Part shown: positions 26,233 to 34,724 of the stretch, one piece after another | Layout of the letters: every line of letters starts with the position of its first letter | How positions within the stretch are numbered: the first letter of the stretch is position 1 | Assembly: GCF_016735585.2 (NCBI RefSeq) | Contig: NZ_JAERSE020000001.1 | Span: 62,001-126,000 of the forward strand | Source: Chryseobacterium tagetis | Lineage (GTDB): Bacteria; Bacteroidota; Bacteroidia; Flavobacteriales; Weeksellaceae | Length of the DNA: 64,000 nucleotides | Direction of reading: 5' to 3' | Program-made: the position numbers and the translations under genes | The notes under the pieces: model-generated | What the model was told of the DNA's origin: nothing | The model's input: only the letters and a program-made list of their open reading frames with translations | The model's database searches: none

Positions 26233-26523
26233 TACTTTCACACGAACCACAAAAATTAATAATATATTATATATTTTATTTCTTTCAAGAACTAATGCAT
26301 TCTATTTTTAACTAGAATTTCAATAAATGATTTATAATATAAATTTAAGAAGAAGTAATTACTTTAAAACTGAAACCGGATTAAAATAAAATTAAAAAAT
26401 AAAATATTAAAACTGTCATTCTGAAATGGAACGAAGTGGAATGAAGAATCTTTTATAAACAGTTGAGATTCTTCCTTCGTCAGAATGACAAGCTTTTGTG
26501 AATATTCAGGTTTTTAGATTAGC
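26233..26523. other. non-coding gap between convergent genes
   Basis: The whole convergent gap (26181-26523) is 343 bp. Beyond the terminator and palindromic repeat copy 3 it holds about 180 bp of AT-rich sequence with no credible open frame or RNA gene. Confidence 0.6.
26415..26489. repeat. palindromic intergenic repeat, copy 3
   Basis: Ends GTCATTCTGA and TCAGAATGAC, internal AAGAATCTTTT and GAGATTCTTCC. It is nearly the reverse complement of copy 1 over its whole length. It sits just downstream of the convergent DUF4349 gene. Confidence 0.8.
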
Positions 26524-27456
26524 TTAAATTGAATTAGAATCGTTATTTGGAGTATTGTTTTTGTTTCTCTTTTTATAAAAATAATATCCAATACCCATAA
26601 TTAAAAACAGAGGCCACAACGGAAGGACAAATAAGAAAATAGACATGATGACATCCCAACCGGAAGAAATCGCGGCAAATGTTTTCTCTCCGAATGTTGT
26701 AGGCTCTTTATTCTCCGTATAGCTGCCTTCTTTTCCGTAGAGTGTAATATCTACTTCGCACATGGTATTCTGAACAAAATCCTGTCCGGAAACCTCAATT
26801 CCTTTGTTTTCCACTGTACCGATATTGTAGCTGAGTTCTTCCATCAGATATTCAAATTTTTGAATAGGAACCCTCACTTTTAAATACGCTATTTTTTTGT
26901 CGTTGTTGTTTAAAGACGTGCTTTCACTTTTTATAAAACCATCATACTTTTTCACTTCGTCTTTTACCGTTTCTCTTGCTAATTCAGTATCGTCTACAGT
27001 CAGTTCCAACACTCCGGTTTTTACCATTTTGTTTTTCGGAACATTCAGCTCGTAGTTTTCTTTTTTAGGCTTGTCTTTATAAACAATTTTAGTTTCCTTA
27101 ATGACTTTCGGAGCCGGAACATTGACTACAATTTTTTGATCTTTTTTTACCGAATCCTTTTTAGATTCCAGTTTTACCGATGAGATTTTATCAGAAAGAG
27201 AGTCTACTATTTTTGAAGTATTTTCAAACTGCTCTTTTACCTTTTCTTTAGTATCTTCAAAATCTTTAATTTTAATATCGGCAGAATCCAAAGCTGCATT
27301 GGCCTGATCGCTGACTTTATTGATTTTATCCGAAGCTGCAGAAACTGCACTGTCAGCTGAATATACAGCATTTTCTAAATGAGACGCTGTTGCTTCTCCT
27401 TTTTTACACATGATAAACGTGCTTGATACAGCAACCAGTAAGATGAATTTTTTCAT
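26524..27456 (-). CDS. DUF4349 domain lipoprotein
   Basis: 310 residues. A type II signal peptide with lipobox FIMC (Cys17) predicts a lipoprotein. Residues about 25-100 are Ala-, Ser-, Lys- and Asp-rich helical, likely a coiled coil. DUF4349 spans about 140-240 (KTGVLELTVDDTELARETV, YDGFIKSES, YLKVRVPIQKFEYLMEEL). A hydrophobic segment at 268-293 followed by a basic tail (KKRNKN) gives a second membrane contact, common in DUF4349 proteins. The function is unknown. It is alone on its strand, with a palindromic repeat downstream. Confidence 0.85.
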   Translation of the reverse strand: MKKFILLVAVSSTFIMCKKGEATASHLENAVYSADSAVSAASDKINKVSDQANAALDSADIKIKDFEDTKEKVKEQFENTSKIVDSLSDKISSVKLESKKDSVKKDQKIVVNVPAPKVIKETKIVYKDKPKKENYELNVPKNKMVKTGVLELTVDDTELARETVKDEVKKYDGFIKSESTSLNNNDKKIAYLKVRVPIQKFEYLMEELSYNIGTVENKGIEVSGQDFVQNTMCEVDITLYGKEGSYTENKEPTTFGEKTFAAISSGWDVIMSIFLFVLPLWPLFLIMGIGYYFYKKRNKNNTPNNDSNSI

Positions 27457-27608
27457 AACATTAATTTTTTCGATGTGGTAAAATTAGTAGGGAAGCTTTT
27501 GTAAAGATTGTAAATGGATAGTTTATTGGGTGTAAAATAGTATTTATTTGATTTTTAATATTTTGTAAAATGGTTTTGGGTGTTTTACAAAGAAATATCG
27601 AGAGGTTT

Positions 27609-28103
27609 TTATTGGGGAATAATAATTTTCATTCTTTTTATAAACTCTTTTTCGAATTTTCTTTTTTTTATTTTATTGATGAAAATTGGTGCAAAAAGTA
27701 TAGACTCAAAAATTAACAGAATAAATAATATTTCCACAAAAGTTAAAACCTTAGAGTTGATTATTTCTAAATTTGAAATAATACATATTAAGCCCATAAC
27801 ATTAGCAATTAAAGGGAAAATTCGAAACCAATGATATGCAAATCTCATTTGAATTATTTCATAAGATATTTCTGTTTGATTTCCTTTCTTTTTAAAAGTT
27901 CCTTTAATTAAATATGGGATTGGGTACATATTTGCATTTTGGGTTATCGTAAATTTATTTTTATCAATATTTCCATAAAATGGCCTTGAAGAAAAATTTA
28001 TACTTAAAAAAGCGAACGGATTTCCTTTTATTAAAGCATATCCTTTTTTAGTTAGTTGCTCAAGATTATTTCTAAAGTCGTTAAATTCGTATTCTGAAAT
28101 CAT
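27609..28103 (-). CDS. hypothetical membrane protein with two helices
   Basis: 164 residues, not recognised. The N-terminal ~90 residues are soluble and beta-rich (YALIKGNPFAFLSINFSSRPFYG, KFTITQNANMYPIPYLIKGTF), followed by two hydrophobic helices (about 93-111 and 120-143) and a basic tail (KKRKFEKEFIKRMK). The arrangement resembles small bacterial proteins with a PH-like or YcxB-like part next to a membrane hairpin, but the match is weak. The gene is distinctly AT-rich. An 84-codon frame on the opposite strand overlaps it and looks like a shadow. Confidence 0.65.
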   Translation of the reverse strand: MISEYEFNDFRNNLEQLTKKGYALIKGNPFAFLSINFSSRPFYGNIDKNKFTITQNANMYPIPYLIKGTFKKKGNQTEISYEIIQMRFAYHWFRIFPLIANVMGLICIISNLEIINSKVLTFVEILFILLIFESILFAPIFINKIKKRKFEKEFIKRMKIIIPQ

Positions 28104-28140
28104 TTTTTTATAAAGTATTTTCTGAGGTTTAGAATGTAAA

Positions 28141-28166
28141 AATCCGCAGAAAAAATTCTACGGATT
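28141..28166 (-). terminator. intrinsic terminator of prfC
   Basis: AATCCGCAGAA pairs with TTCTACGGATT with one internal mismatch. TTTTT follows on the minus strand, 26 nt after the prfC stop. Confidence 0.7.
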
Positions 28167-28192
28167 ATATTATTAAAAGCTTTTTTTCTTAA

Positions 28193-29788
28193 TTAAGCAT
28201 TCTTAAACTCACTAATGAAGTGAAGCTTCACATTCGGGAACTTTTCCTGCGTCATGTGAATCGTGAAAGAAGAATCTGCAAGGAAAACCAATTGGTTGTA
28301 TTTGTCTCTTGCCAAGAATCTCTGCTTCAGTCTTGCAAATTCTTTAAATTCATCTGACTTTTCATCAGCTTCTACCCAACACGCTTTGTGCATAGAAAGA
28401 GGTTCGTAAGTACATTTAGCACCGTATTCATGTTCCAGACGATACTGAATAACTTCATACTGAAGTGCACCTACAGTTCCGATGATCTTTCTGTTGTTCA
28501 TTTCAAGTGTAAATAACTGAGCAACACCTTCGTCCATCAACTGATCGATTCCTTTAGCCAGTTGTTTAGCTTTCAACGGATCGCTGTTGTTAATATATCT
28601 GAAATGTTCAGGAGAGAAGCTTGGAATACCTTTGAAGCTTAGCTTTTCACCGCCTGTCAATGTATCACCAATTCTGAAGCTTCCTGTGTCGTGCAGACCA
28701 ACAATATCTCCTGGGAAACTTTCGTCTACTACTTCTTTTTTATCAGCAAAGAATGCGTTTGGTGAAGAGAATTTCATTTTCTTCCCTTCTCTTACCAATA
28801 AATAGTTTTCGTTTCTTTTGAAGGTTCCAGAAACAATCTTAACGAAAGCCAATCGGTCTCTGTGTTTCGGATCCATATTCGCGTGGATTTTGAAAACGAA
28901 TCCTGTGAAAGCACTTTCTTCAGGCTTTACCAGACGAGTCTCGCTCTCTTTTGGCTGTGGCATCGGAGCAATGTCGATGAATGCATCCAATAATTCACGA
29001 ACACCAAAATTATTCAAAGCAGAACCAAAGAAAACAGGTTGTAAATCACCCTTCATATAATCTTCACGATTGAATTCTGGGTAAACAGACTGAACCAAAT
29101 CTAATTCTTCTCTTAATGTTGCTGCAGCTTTTTCGCCGATTACATCATCAATTGAAGTATCATTAATGTCATTAAATTTAATAGCCTCTCCAACTTTCTG
29201 TTTTTTCTCCTCTAAGAACAACTGAATATTATTTTCCCAGATGTTATAAATACCCTGGAAGTCACTTCCCATACCAATCGGCAAAGAAAGCGGACAAACC
29301 GTTAATCCTAGTTTCTGTTCAACTTCATCCAACAAATCAAAAGCATCTTTACCTTCACGGTCAAGCTTATTAATGAAAACCAACATCGGGATATTTCTCA
29401 TTCTGCAAACCTGAACCAGTTTTTCGGTCTGTTCCTCAACCCCTTTTGCAACGTCGATCACAACGATTACAGAATCTACGGCTGTTAAAGTTCTATATGT
29501 ATCTTCTGCGAAATCCTTGTGACCCGGAGTATCCAAAATGTTGATTTTGTGATCTCTGTATTCAAAAGCCAAAACGGAAGTTGCCACAGAGATTCCTCTC
29601 TGTCTTTCAATTTCCATGAAGTCGGAGGTAGCTCCTTTTTTTATTTTATTGGATTTTACCGCACCTGCTTCCTGAATTGCCCCTCCGAAAAGTAGTAACT
29701 TTTCTGTAAGAGTGGTCTTTCCGGCATCGGGGTGAGAGATAATTCCGAAGGTTTTTCTCTTTTCTATTTCTTTGATTAAGTCTGACAT
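28193..29788 (-). CDS. prfC: peptide chain release factor 3
   Basis: RF3, a translational GTPase of 531 residues, the family's usual length. It recycles RF1/RF2 from the ribosome after termination. G1 ISHPDAGKTTLTEKL (18-31), G2 region with GATSDFMEIERQRGIS (52-67), G3 DTPGHKDF (86-93) and G4 NKLD (140-143) are all present, then the RF3-specific domains II and III (GVRELLDAFIDIAPMPQP; GTVGALQYEVIQYRLEHEYG). It has its own terminator. No SOS or stringent signal is visible. Confidence 0.96.
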   Translation of the reverse strand: MSDLIKEIEKRKTFGIISHPDAGKTTLTEKLLLFGGAIQEAGAVKSNKIKKGATSDFMEIERQRGISVATSVLAFEYRDHKINILDTPGHKDFAEDTYRTLTAVDSVIVVIDVAKGVEEQTEKLVQVCRMRNIPMLVFINKLDREGKDAFDLLDEVEQKLGLTVCPLSLPIGMGSDFQGIYNIWENNIQLFLEEKKQKVGEAIKFNDINDTSIDDVIGEKAAATLREELDLVQSVYPEFNREDYMKGDLQPVFFGSALNNFGVRELLDAFIDIAPMPQPKESETRLVKPEESAFTGFVFKIHANMDPKHRDRLAFVKIVSGTFKRNENYLLVREGKKMKFSSPNAFFADKKEVVDESFPGDIVGLHDTGSFRIGDTLTGGEKLSFKGIPSFSPEHFRYINNSDPLKAKQLAKGIDQLMDEGVAQLFTLEMNNRKIIGTVGALQYEVIQYRLEHEYGAKCTYEPLSMHKACWVEADEKSDEFKEFARLKQRFLARDKYNQLVFLADSSFTIHMTQEKFPNVKLHFISEFKNA

Positions 29789-29850
29789 ATTGTATTTTGA
29801 AGTTGCAAAAATCGGGAATTTTGTCGAATTCTGAAAATTGAATTTGTTGT

Positions 29851-30010
29851 AACTACAAAAGTCACAAAAGATATTATTTTAACCTTATTAAAAATTAAAG
29901 TTTGCAAAAGAAAAAATCAAAGATTTTTTTTAACTAATGTGCTCTTTACGCACAAAGATTTTACTCTTAAATATACTAATGTGTTGAAATCTTTTGTGAC
30001 TTTTGTGGTT
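29851..30010. repeat. 160-bp inverted-repeat element (MITE-like)
   Basis: The left arm AACTACAAAAGTCACAAAAG (29851-29870) is mirrored by CTTTTGTGACTTTTGTGGTT (29991-30010), with one mismatch in 20. The ~120-bp interior is AT-rich and contains no gene. It lies between the MFS gene and prfC. Confidence 0.7.
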
Positions 30011-30023
30011 GAATTTTTAAGTA

Positions 30024-31205
30024 TTATAAACTTGATTTTCTTTTCAGCAAATACGCCAATCCTAATCCAATAAAAACCATCGCCGCACTGAAAGGGAAAA
30101 TATAGCTCATTCCATAAATATCTGCTACACCACCAATTAATGGTCCTGCAACTCCTAATGAAAGATCGATAAAAAGTCCGTATCCTGCTAATGCAGACCC
30201 TTGACTTGAAGGCGAAACGCTTTTAATAGCAACAACACCCAATGCAGGAAATATTAATGAAAATCCTAAACCGGTAACTCCGGCTCCGACAAGAGCCATT
30301 TGTGAGTTGGAAGCAAAAGCAATGATCAAAAGTCCGATAGTTTCCACTAAAAGACAGGCAATCGCTACTTTTATTCCGCCATAATTATTGATGACATTAC
30401 TGAAAACCAATCTTCCGGCAACAAATAATCCTCCGAAAACGCTTAAGCATAAAGCTCCGTTATTCCAGTGAAAATGATTGTAATATAAGGTAATGAATGT
30501 TGAGATGGAAGCAAAACCGATTCCTCCTAAAGCCAGACAGACTCCGAAAGGAGCTACTTTTCCCAAAACTTTCCAGAAAGATTGGGTTTCCTGTGGATTG
30601 GTATTCGTTTTATTTTCTTTGGTTTTAGCAAAAAGAAATCCTAAAATTCCTAAGATGATTGAAAGTACTCCGATTCCGTAAAGGCTGAATTCCTGTTCAA
30701 TAGTAACTCCAAGAGAAGCTCCAATTGCTAAAGCTCCATAACAGGCAACTCCATTATAAGAAATAATTTTAGCAGTATGCTTTTCACCCACTGCCATAAT
30801 TGCCCAGTTGATAGGACTCGCACCAATCATTCCTTCTGCACAACCTGTCAACAAACGGGTAATAACCAGAAACGTAAGACTGAGCAATGGCGACAATTTA
30901 AAATAATAAGCAATAATCAGGAAAATCCCGGTTAACGAAAAACTCACCATACTGAATAAAACAGCTGGTTTTGGTCCTTTTCCATCAATGATTTTTCCTG
31001 AATAGGCTCTCAGAAAAAAAGTGGAAACATATTGTAAACTGATCACCAATCCGGCAACCACTAAACTGAATCCTAAATTTTTATTAATAAAAATCGGAAG
31101 AACAGACAGAGATAATCCTATAATGAAATATCCTACAAAAGTAAAACACACATAAGTAAGCAAGGATAAGTTAACATTCTCTGACCGATTTACTAAACTA
31201 TCCAT
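30024..31205 (-). CDS. MFS transporter, YhhS/YfcJ-like
   Basis: A 12-helix major facilitator of 393 residues. Motifs shared with the E. coli YhhS/YfcJ group are AGLVISLQYVSTFFLRAYSGKIID, GPKPAV, RLLTGCAEGMIGASPINWAI, ISYNGVACYGALAIGASLGV and the C-terminal GLGFSLIFPALGVVAIKSVSPSSQGSALA. It is a proton-coupled exporter of unknown substrate (the group includes sugar or drug efflux proteins). A TAACTTTG -7 box lies 17 nt upstream of the ATG. It is probably monocistronic. Confidence 0.88.
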   Translation of the reverse strand: MDSLVNRSENVNLSLLTYVCFTFVGYFIIGLSLSVLPIFINKNLGFSLVVAGLVISLQYVSTFFLRAYSGKIIDGKGPKPAVLFSMVSFSLTGIFLIIAYYFKLSPLLSLTFLVITRLLTGCAEGMIGASPINWAIMAVGEKHTAKIISYNGVACYGALAIGASLGVTIEQEFSLYGIGVLSIILGILGFLFAKTKENKTNTNPQETQSFWKVLGKVAPFGVCLALGGIGFASISTFITLYYNHFHWNNGALCLSVFGGLFVAGRLVFSNVINNYGGIKVAIACLLVETIGLLIIAFASNSQMALVGAGVTGLGFSLIFPALGVVAIKSVSPSSQGSALAGYGLFIDLSLGVAGPLIGGVADIYGMSYIFPFSAAMVFIGLGLAYLLKRKSSL

Positions 31206-31222
31206 GTGAAAAAATTAAGATG

Positions 31223-31230
31223 CAAAGTTA
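31223..31230 (-). promoter_or_regulatory. TAnnTTTG -7 box of the MFS gene
   Basis: The minus strand reads TAACTTTG, ending 17 nt before the ATG at 31205. Confidence 0.6.
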
Positions 31231-31380
31231 CTTCATATAAATAGCTTTAAAGAGAAATTTATCTTAAAAAATTATAAAGTATAGTATTGATGAAAACGAT
31301 TGCGCAATAATTTTAATACAAAGCAATAAACGTAAAGCTAGTCAGTGAAATCTTTGAAAATAATGAATTTCTTTTTTTAG

Positions 31381-31411
31381 TTGTTTCAGCCTTGCAAAAA
31401 AATTATCTTTG
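31381..31411 (+). promoter_or_regulatory. promoter of the CPBP protease gene (TTG-N-TATCTTTG)
   Basis: TATCTTTG at 31404-31411 is a perfect -7 box. A TTGT lies 19 nt upstream (31381-31384), matching the -33 position. The transcript would start near 31418, so the coding start must be the ATG at 31437. Confidence 0.65.
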
Positions 31412-31436
31412 TTTTTCAATTGTTAATTGTAAAATA

Positions 31437-32267
31437 ATGGAAGTTAGCAAATATCCGAAATATACATTCACATGGTTGGGCGGTGTTGTTTTGTTGGGAG
31501 GTTATATTTTCGGAAGTATGATAGTAATGCTCTTAAGCGTGTTTTGGAATGTTGTCTATAAAGAAGATATTCAGAATGAAGGATGGTTTATAATGGCAGG
31601 GAATGCTTTGGTTTTTGTTCCGATCATTGCAGCTTTTGATTTTTTCATTGTAAGACCAACGACCAAAAAACGACTGAACTTTAATTTCTCACCAACTAAT
31701 TTTTACACCTATCTTCTTATTTTTCCTTTGATGATCGGGATGATGTTCATAGGAGAATTTATTACAGCTCAGATTCCGACTACAGGACCATTTTTTGGAG
31801 AGTATTATAAATTTTTTGAACAACTGATGAGCAAACTTACAGATGATCCTGTTATTATGTTCATTACGGCGGTTGTGATGGCTCCGGTTTTTGAAGAAAT
31901 TATTTTCAGAGGGATCATGCAGAAAGGACTGATAAATAAAGGAATTGAACCATGGAAAGCTATTCTTTTTTCATCCGTTGTCTTTGGATTGGTTCACGCA
32001 AATCCGTGGCAGTTTGTAGGTGCGGTTTTGCTGGGTTGTGTTTTGGGTTTGGTCTATTATAAGACAAAATCATTATTGCTTCCCATGCTTTTGCACGCGT
32101 TTAATAATCTTTGTTCATCTATTTTAATATCCTATACTAAAACGGAAAGTTTTGCGGATGCTTTTAAAGTTTCAGAATGGGTGATATTACTCATCGGAAT
32201 TATACTTTTTTCATTATTTTACTATTTATTTATGAAAAAATATAAAGTGCATTATTCTGAAATATAG
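31437..32267 (+). CDS. CPBP family intramembrane glutamic endopeptidase
   Basis: A CPBP (CAAX protease/bacteriocin-processing, ABI) membrane protease of 276 residues with about six to eight helices. The catalytic motifs are EEIIFRGIMQKGL (EExxxR), FGLVHANPWQF with the His, and HAFNN near the end. ATG 31437 is used: a frame extension to 31392 has TTG as its first codon and lies inside the promoter. Substrates are unknown; members process or protect against peptides, and in bacteria mostly have unassigned roles. Confidence 0.88.
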   Translation: MEVSKYPKYTFTWLGGVVLLGGYIFGSMIVMLLSVFWNVVYKEDIQNEGWFIMAGNALVFVPIIAAFDFFIVRPTTKKRLNFNFSPTNFYTYLLIFPLMIGMMFIGEFITAQIPTTGPFFGEYYKFFEQLMSKLTDDPVIMFITAVVMAPVFEEIIFRGIMQKGLINKGIEPWKAILFSSVVFGLVHANPWQFVGAVLLGCVLGLVYYKTKSLLLPMLLHAFNNLCSSILISYTKTESFADAFKVSEWVILLIGIILFSLFYYLFMKKYKVHYSEI

Positions 32268-32318
32268 AACCAAAGATTAAAAAACTTGTAAGCTAAAAAG
32301 CTTTATAATCTTTAATAA

Positions 32319-32326
32319 TATTTTCG
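32319..32326 (+). promoter_or_regulatory. -7-like box (TATTTTCG) of rdgB
   Basis: TATTTTCG, one base from the consensus, 32 nt before the rdgB ATG. Confidence 0.35.
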
Positions 32327-32358
32327 CCAAGATTTAAATTGATCAATTAAAAAATAAA

Positions 32359-32934
32359 ATGGAATTATTAGTCGCAACACACAACATACATAAAAAAGAA
32401 GAAATTCAGCAGATTTTAGGGGCCGAATTCGTGGTAAAAAGTCTTACAGATTATGATATTCACGATGAAATTATAGAAGACGGAGACTCTTTTAATGCAA
32501 ATGCTCTGATTAAAGCTAAATATTGTTTCGAAAAAACAGGAATTCCAAGTTTGGGTGATGACAGTGGTTTGGTGGTTGAATCTTTAGACGGAAGACCCGG
32601 GATTTTTTCTGCACGCTATGCAGGAGATCATGATTTTGCTAAAAATATTGAGAAAGTTTTGAGTGAAATGGAGGGTGTTGAAAACAGAAAAGCTTATTTC
32701 ATTACCGTTTTATGTTACTATGACGGAGACGGGGCTAAATATTTTGACGGAAGAGTTCATGGGAATTTATTGACTGAAAATAAAGGCTTTAAAGGTTTTG
32801 GATATGATCCTATTTTTGTACCGGAAGGATATGACATGACTTTTGCTGAAATGGAACCGGAAGCCAAAAATAAAATCAGCCACAGAAAACAGGCATTAGA
32901 TTTGTTTTTAGATTTCCTGAAAGTGAAAGAATAA
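32359..32934 (+). CDS. rdgB: RdgB/HAM1 non-canonical purine NTP pyrophosphatase
   Basis: 191 residues, the full family length. The N-terminal substrate motif is ATHNIHKKEEI (in place of ATxNxxKxxE), followed by GDSFNANALIKAKYC and the metal site GDDSGLVVESLDGRPGIFSARYAG, with KGFGYDPIFVP and KNKISHRKQAL towards the end. It hydrolyses dITP, ITP and XTP to monophosphates, keeping deaminated purines out of DNA. Clear gaps on both sides (91 bp before, 85 bp after) suggest its own promoter. Confidence 0.95.
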   Translation: MELLVATHNIHKKEEIQQILGAEFVVKSLTDYDIHDEIIEDGDSFNANALIKAKYCFEKTGIPSLGDDSGLVVESLDGRPGIFSARYAGDHDFAKNIEKVLSEMEGVENRKAYFITVLCYYDGDGAKYFDGRVHGNLLTENKGFKGFGYDPIFVPEGYDMTFAEMEPEAKNKISHRKQALDLFLDFLKVKE

Positions 32935-32987
32935 TAATTAATCACGAAATGTAAAACAAGAAACTGAAGTTCTTAGATTTTCTGTTG

Positions 32988-32995
32988 TACATTTG
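32988..32995 (+). promoter_or_regulatory. TAnnTTTG -7 box of rnz
   Basis: TACATTTG, ending 24 nt before the TTG start codon of rnz. Confidence 0.55.
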
Positions 32996-33019
32996 TTGCT
33001 ATAATACACTATTAATAAA

Positions 33020-33934
33020 TTGAGTACTTATTTAACGATATTAGGCTTTAACTCGGCGATTCCCACGGTGAATACTTCACCCACTGCTCAGTTGCTGGAA
33101 ATGGAAGAAAGAAACTTCCTGATCGACTGTGGAGAAGGAACTCAGGTTCAGCTGAGAAAAGCTAAAGCAAGATTTTCAAAAATCAATCATATATTTATTT
33201 CCCATCTTCATGGTGATCATTGCTTTGGATTGCCGGGACTCATTGCATCGTTCCGCTTGTTGGGAAGAGAAGTTCCGTTGCATGTTTATGGTCCGAAAGG
33301 AATTAAAAATATGCTTGAAACCATCTTTTCTATTACAGAAACACATAGAGGATTTGAAGTGGTCTATCATGAGCTGGATAAAAATGTTTCTGAACTGATA
33401 TATGAAGATCATAGAGTAGAGGTGCATACAATTCCGCTGGATCACAGAATCTACTGCAATGGCTATCTTTTTAAGGAAAAACCAAAGGAACGTCATCTCA
33501 ATATGAAGGAAATTGCAAAATACAGTGAGATTGAAACCTGTGATTATCACAATATAAAAGCCGGAAAAGATTTTGTATTAAGTGATGGTTATGTGTTGAA
33601 AAACGAGATTCTGACTGTTGATCCTGCTCCATCCGTTTCCTATGCTTTTTGCAGTGATACAAGATATCTGGAAAGTGTCATTCCAATTATTAAAAATGTG
33701 ACGGTTCTCTATCATGAATCCACATTCTTACATGATCTAAAAGAAATGGCAGATTATACAGGGCATTCAACGGCTTTAGAAGCAGCAACCATTGCTCAAA
33801 AAGCTGATGTTGGAAAACTGATTTTAGGACATTTTTCTAATCGATACGGAGATCTGACGGTCTTTACAGATGAGGCGAGAACCGTATTTGCCAATTCGTT
33901 TTTACCAAAAGCTTTGGAAGCTGTGAAAATTTAA
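33020..33934 (+). CDS. rnz: ribonuclease Z
   Basis: A tRNA 3'-processing endonuclease of 304 residues, the short (tRNase Z-S) form. The metallo-beta-lactamase site is SHLHGDHCFG (His62, His64, Asp66, His67), with more ligands in CSDTRY and the C-terminal LGHFSNRY. The mobile exosite arm for tRNA is at about 150-185. It starts at TTG 33020: an in-frame TAA at 33002 excludes any upstream ATG and the product begins with the conserved LTILGFNSAIPT strand. The next gene starts 4 bp after its stop, so the two are co-transcribed. Confidence 0.94.
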   Translation: MSTYLTILGFNSAIPTVNTSPTAQLLEMEERNFLIDCGEGTQVQLRKAKARFSKINHIFISHLHGDHCFGLPGLIASFRLLGREVPLHVYGPKGIKNMLETIFSITETHRGFEVVYHELDKNVSELIYEDHRVEVHTIPLDHRIYCNGYLFKEKPKERHLNMKEIAKYSEIETCDYHNIKAGKDFVLSDGYVLKNEILTVDPAPSVSYAFCSDTRYLESVIPIIKNVTVLYHESTFLHDLKEMADYTGHSTALEAATIAQKADVGKLILGHFSNRYGDLTVFTDEARTVFANSFLPKALEAVKI

Positions 33935-33938
33935 TAGA

Positions 33939-34712
33939 ATGAAGTTGAGTTTTGAAGAACTGAAAACTTTTCTTGATGAAAAAGCAGATCAGTATAACCA
34001 TGTTGATTTTATTGAAAATGATCCCATTCAGATTCCGCATCGTTTTTCTTTGAAGCAGGATATTGAAATTGCAGGGTTTCTTGCCGCAACGATTTCTTGG
34101 GGAAATAGGAAATCGATCATTAAATCTGCTGAAAAGATACTGGATATTATGGGGAATTCTCCTTATGATTTTGTAATGAATCATTCTGATAAAGATTTGA
34201 AAATTCTTCAGGATAAAAGTATTCATCGTACCTTCAACGGAGAGGATTTCGGATATTTTATCACACAGTTTCAAAGGATTTATAAAGAAAACGAAAGTCT
34301 GGAAAATTTATTTAAAACCAATGATACAGAATCCAATTTTCAGCATGGGATCGAAAGATTCAGGAGTGATTTTTTAGGAACTGAAAAACATAGAAGTCAT
34401 AAACATATAAGTTCACCCTACAAAAACTCATCTGCGAAAAGGATTATCATGTTTTTGCGATGGATGGTTCGTAAAGATAAGCGAGGAGTAGATTTTGGGA
34501 TTTGGGAAAATATAGATCAAAAATTTTTATCAATTCCTTTGGATGTGCATACCGGAAATATGTCTAGAAAATTAGGTTTGGTGGTAAGAACGCAAAATGA
34601 CTGGAAAACTGTAGAAGAGCTTGATATTGCTATCCGTAAGTTTGATGATAAAGATCCTGCAAAATATGATTTTGCATTATTTGGGTTAGGCGTTACAAAA
34701 GAGTTAATATAA
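33939..34712 (+). CDS. TIGR02757 family protein (DUF2400)
   Basis: 257 residues. It opens with a helical LKTFLDEKADQYNHVDFIENDP segment, then IPHRFSLKQDIEIAGFLAATISWGNRKSI and a conserved C-terminal RIIMFLRWMVRKDKRGVDFGIWENI plus IPLDVHTGNMSRKLGLVVR, typical of this Bacteroidota-rich family. The C-terminal part resembles an HhH-GPD-like DNA-glycosylase fold, but a catalytic role is not established. It is in an operon with rnz (4-bp gap) and precedes the coiled-coil membrane protein by 12 bp. Confidence 0.85.
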   Translation: MKLSFEELKTFLDEKADQYNHVDFIENDPIQIPHRFSLKQDIEIAGFLAATISWGNRKSIIKSAEKILDIMGNSPYDFVMNHSDKDLKILQDKSIHRTFNGEDFGYFITQFQRIYKENESLENLFKTNDTESNFQHGIERFRSDFLGTEKHRSHKHISSPYKNSSAKRIIMFLRWMVRKDKRGVDFGIWENIDQKFLSIPLDVHTGNMSRKLGLVVRTQNDWKTVEELDIAIRKFDDKDPAKYDFALFGLGVTKELI

Positions 34713-34724
34713 AAATAAAAGAAG

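Noticed and set aside
27580..27834. 84-codon plus-strand frame with hydrophobic start, antisense to the membrane protein at 27609-28103
   Set aside because: The complement of a hydrophobic helix often gives another hydrophobic frame. The minus-strand frame is twice as long and has the better topology.
33176..33550. 124-codon minus-strand frame inside rnz
   Set aside because: It is antisense to conserved RNase Z sequence and has an unnatural composition. Not a gene.
33864..34274. 136-codon minus-strand frame spanning the rnz/TIGR02757 junction
   Set aside because: It covers parts of two well-supported plus-strand genes and resembles no protein.
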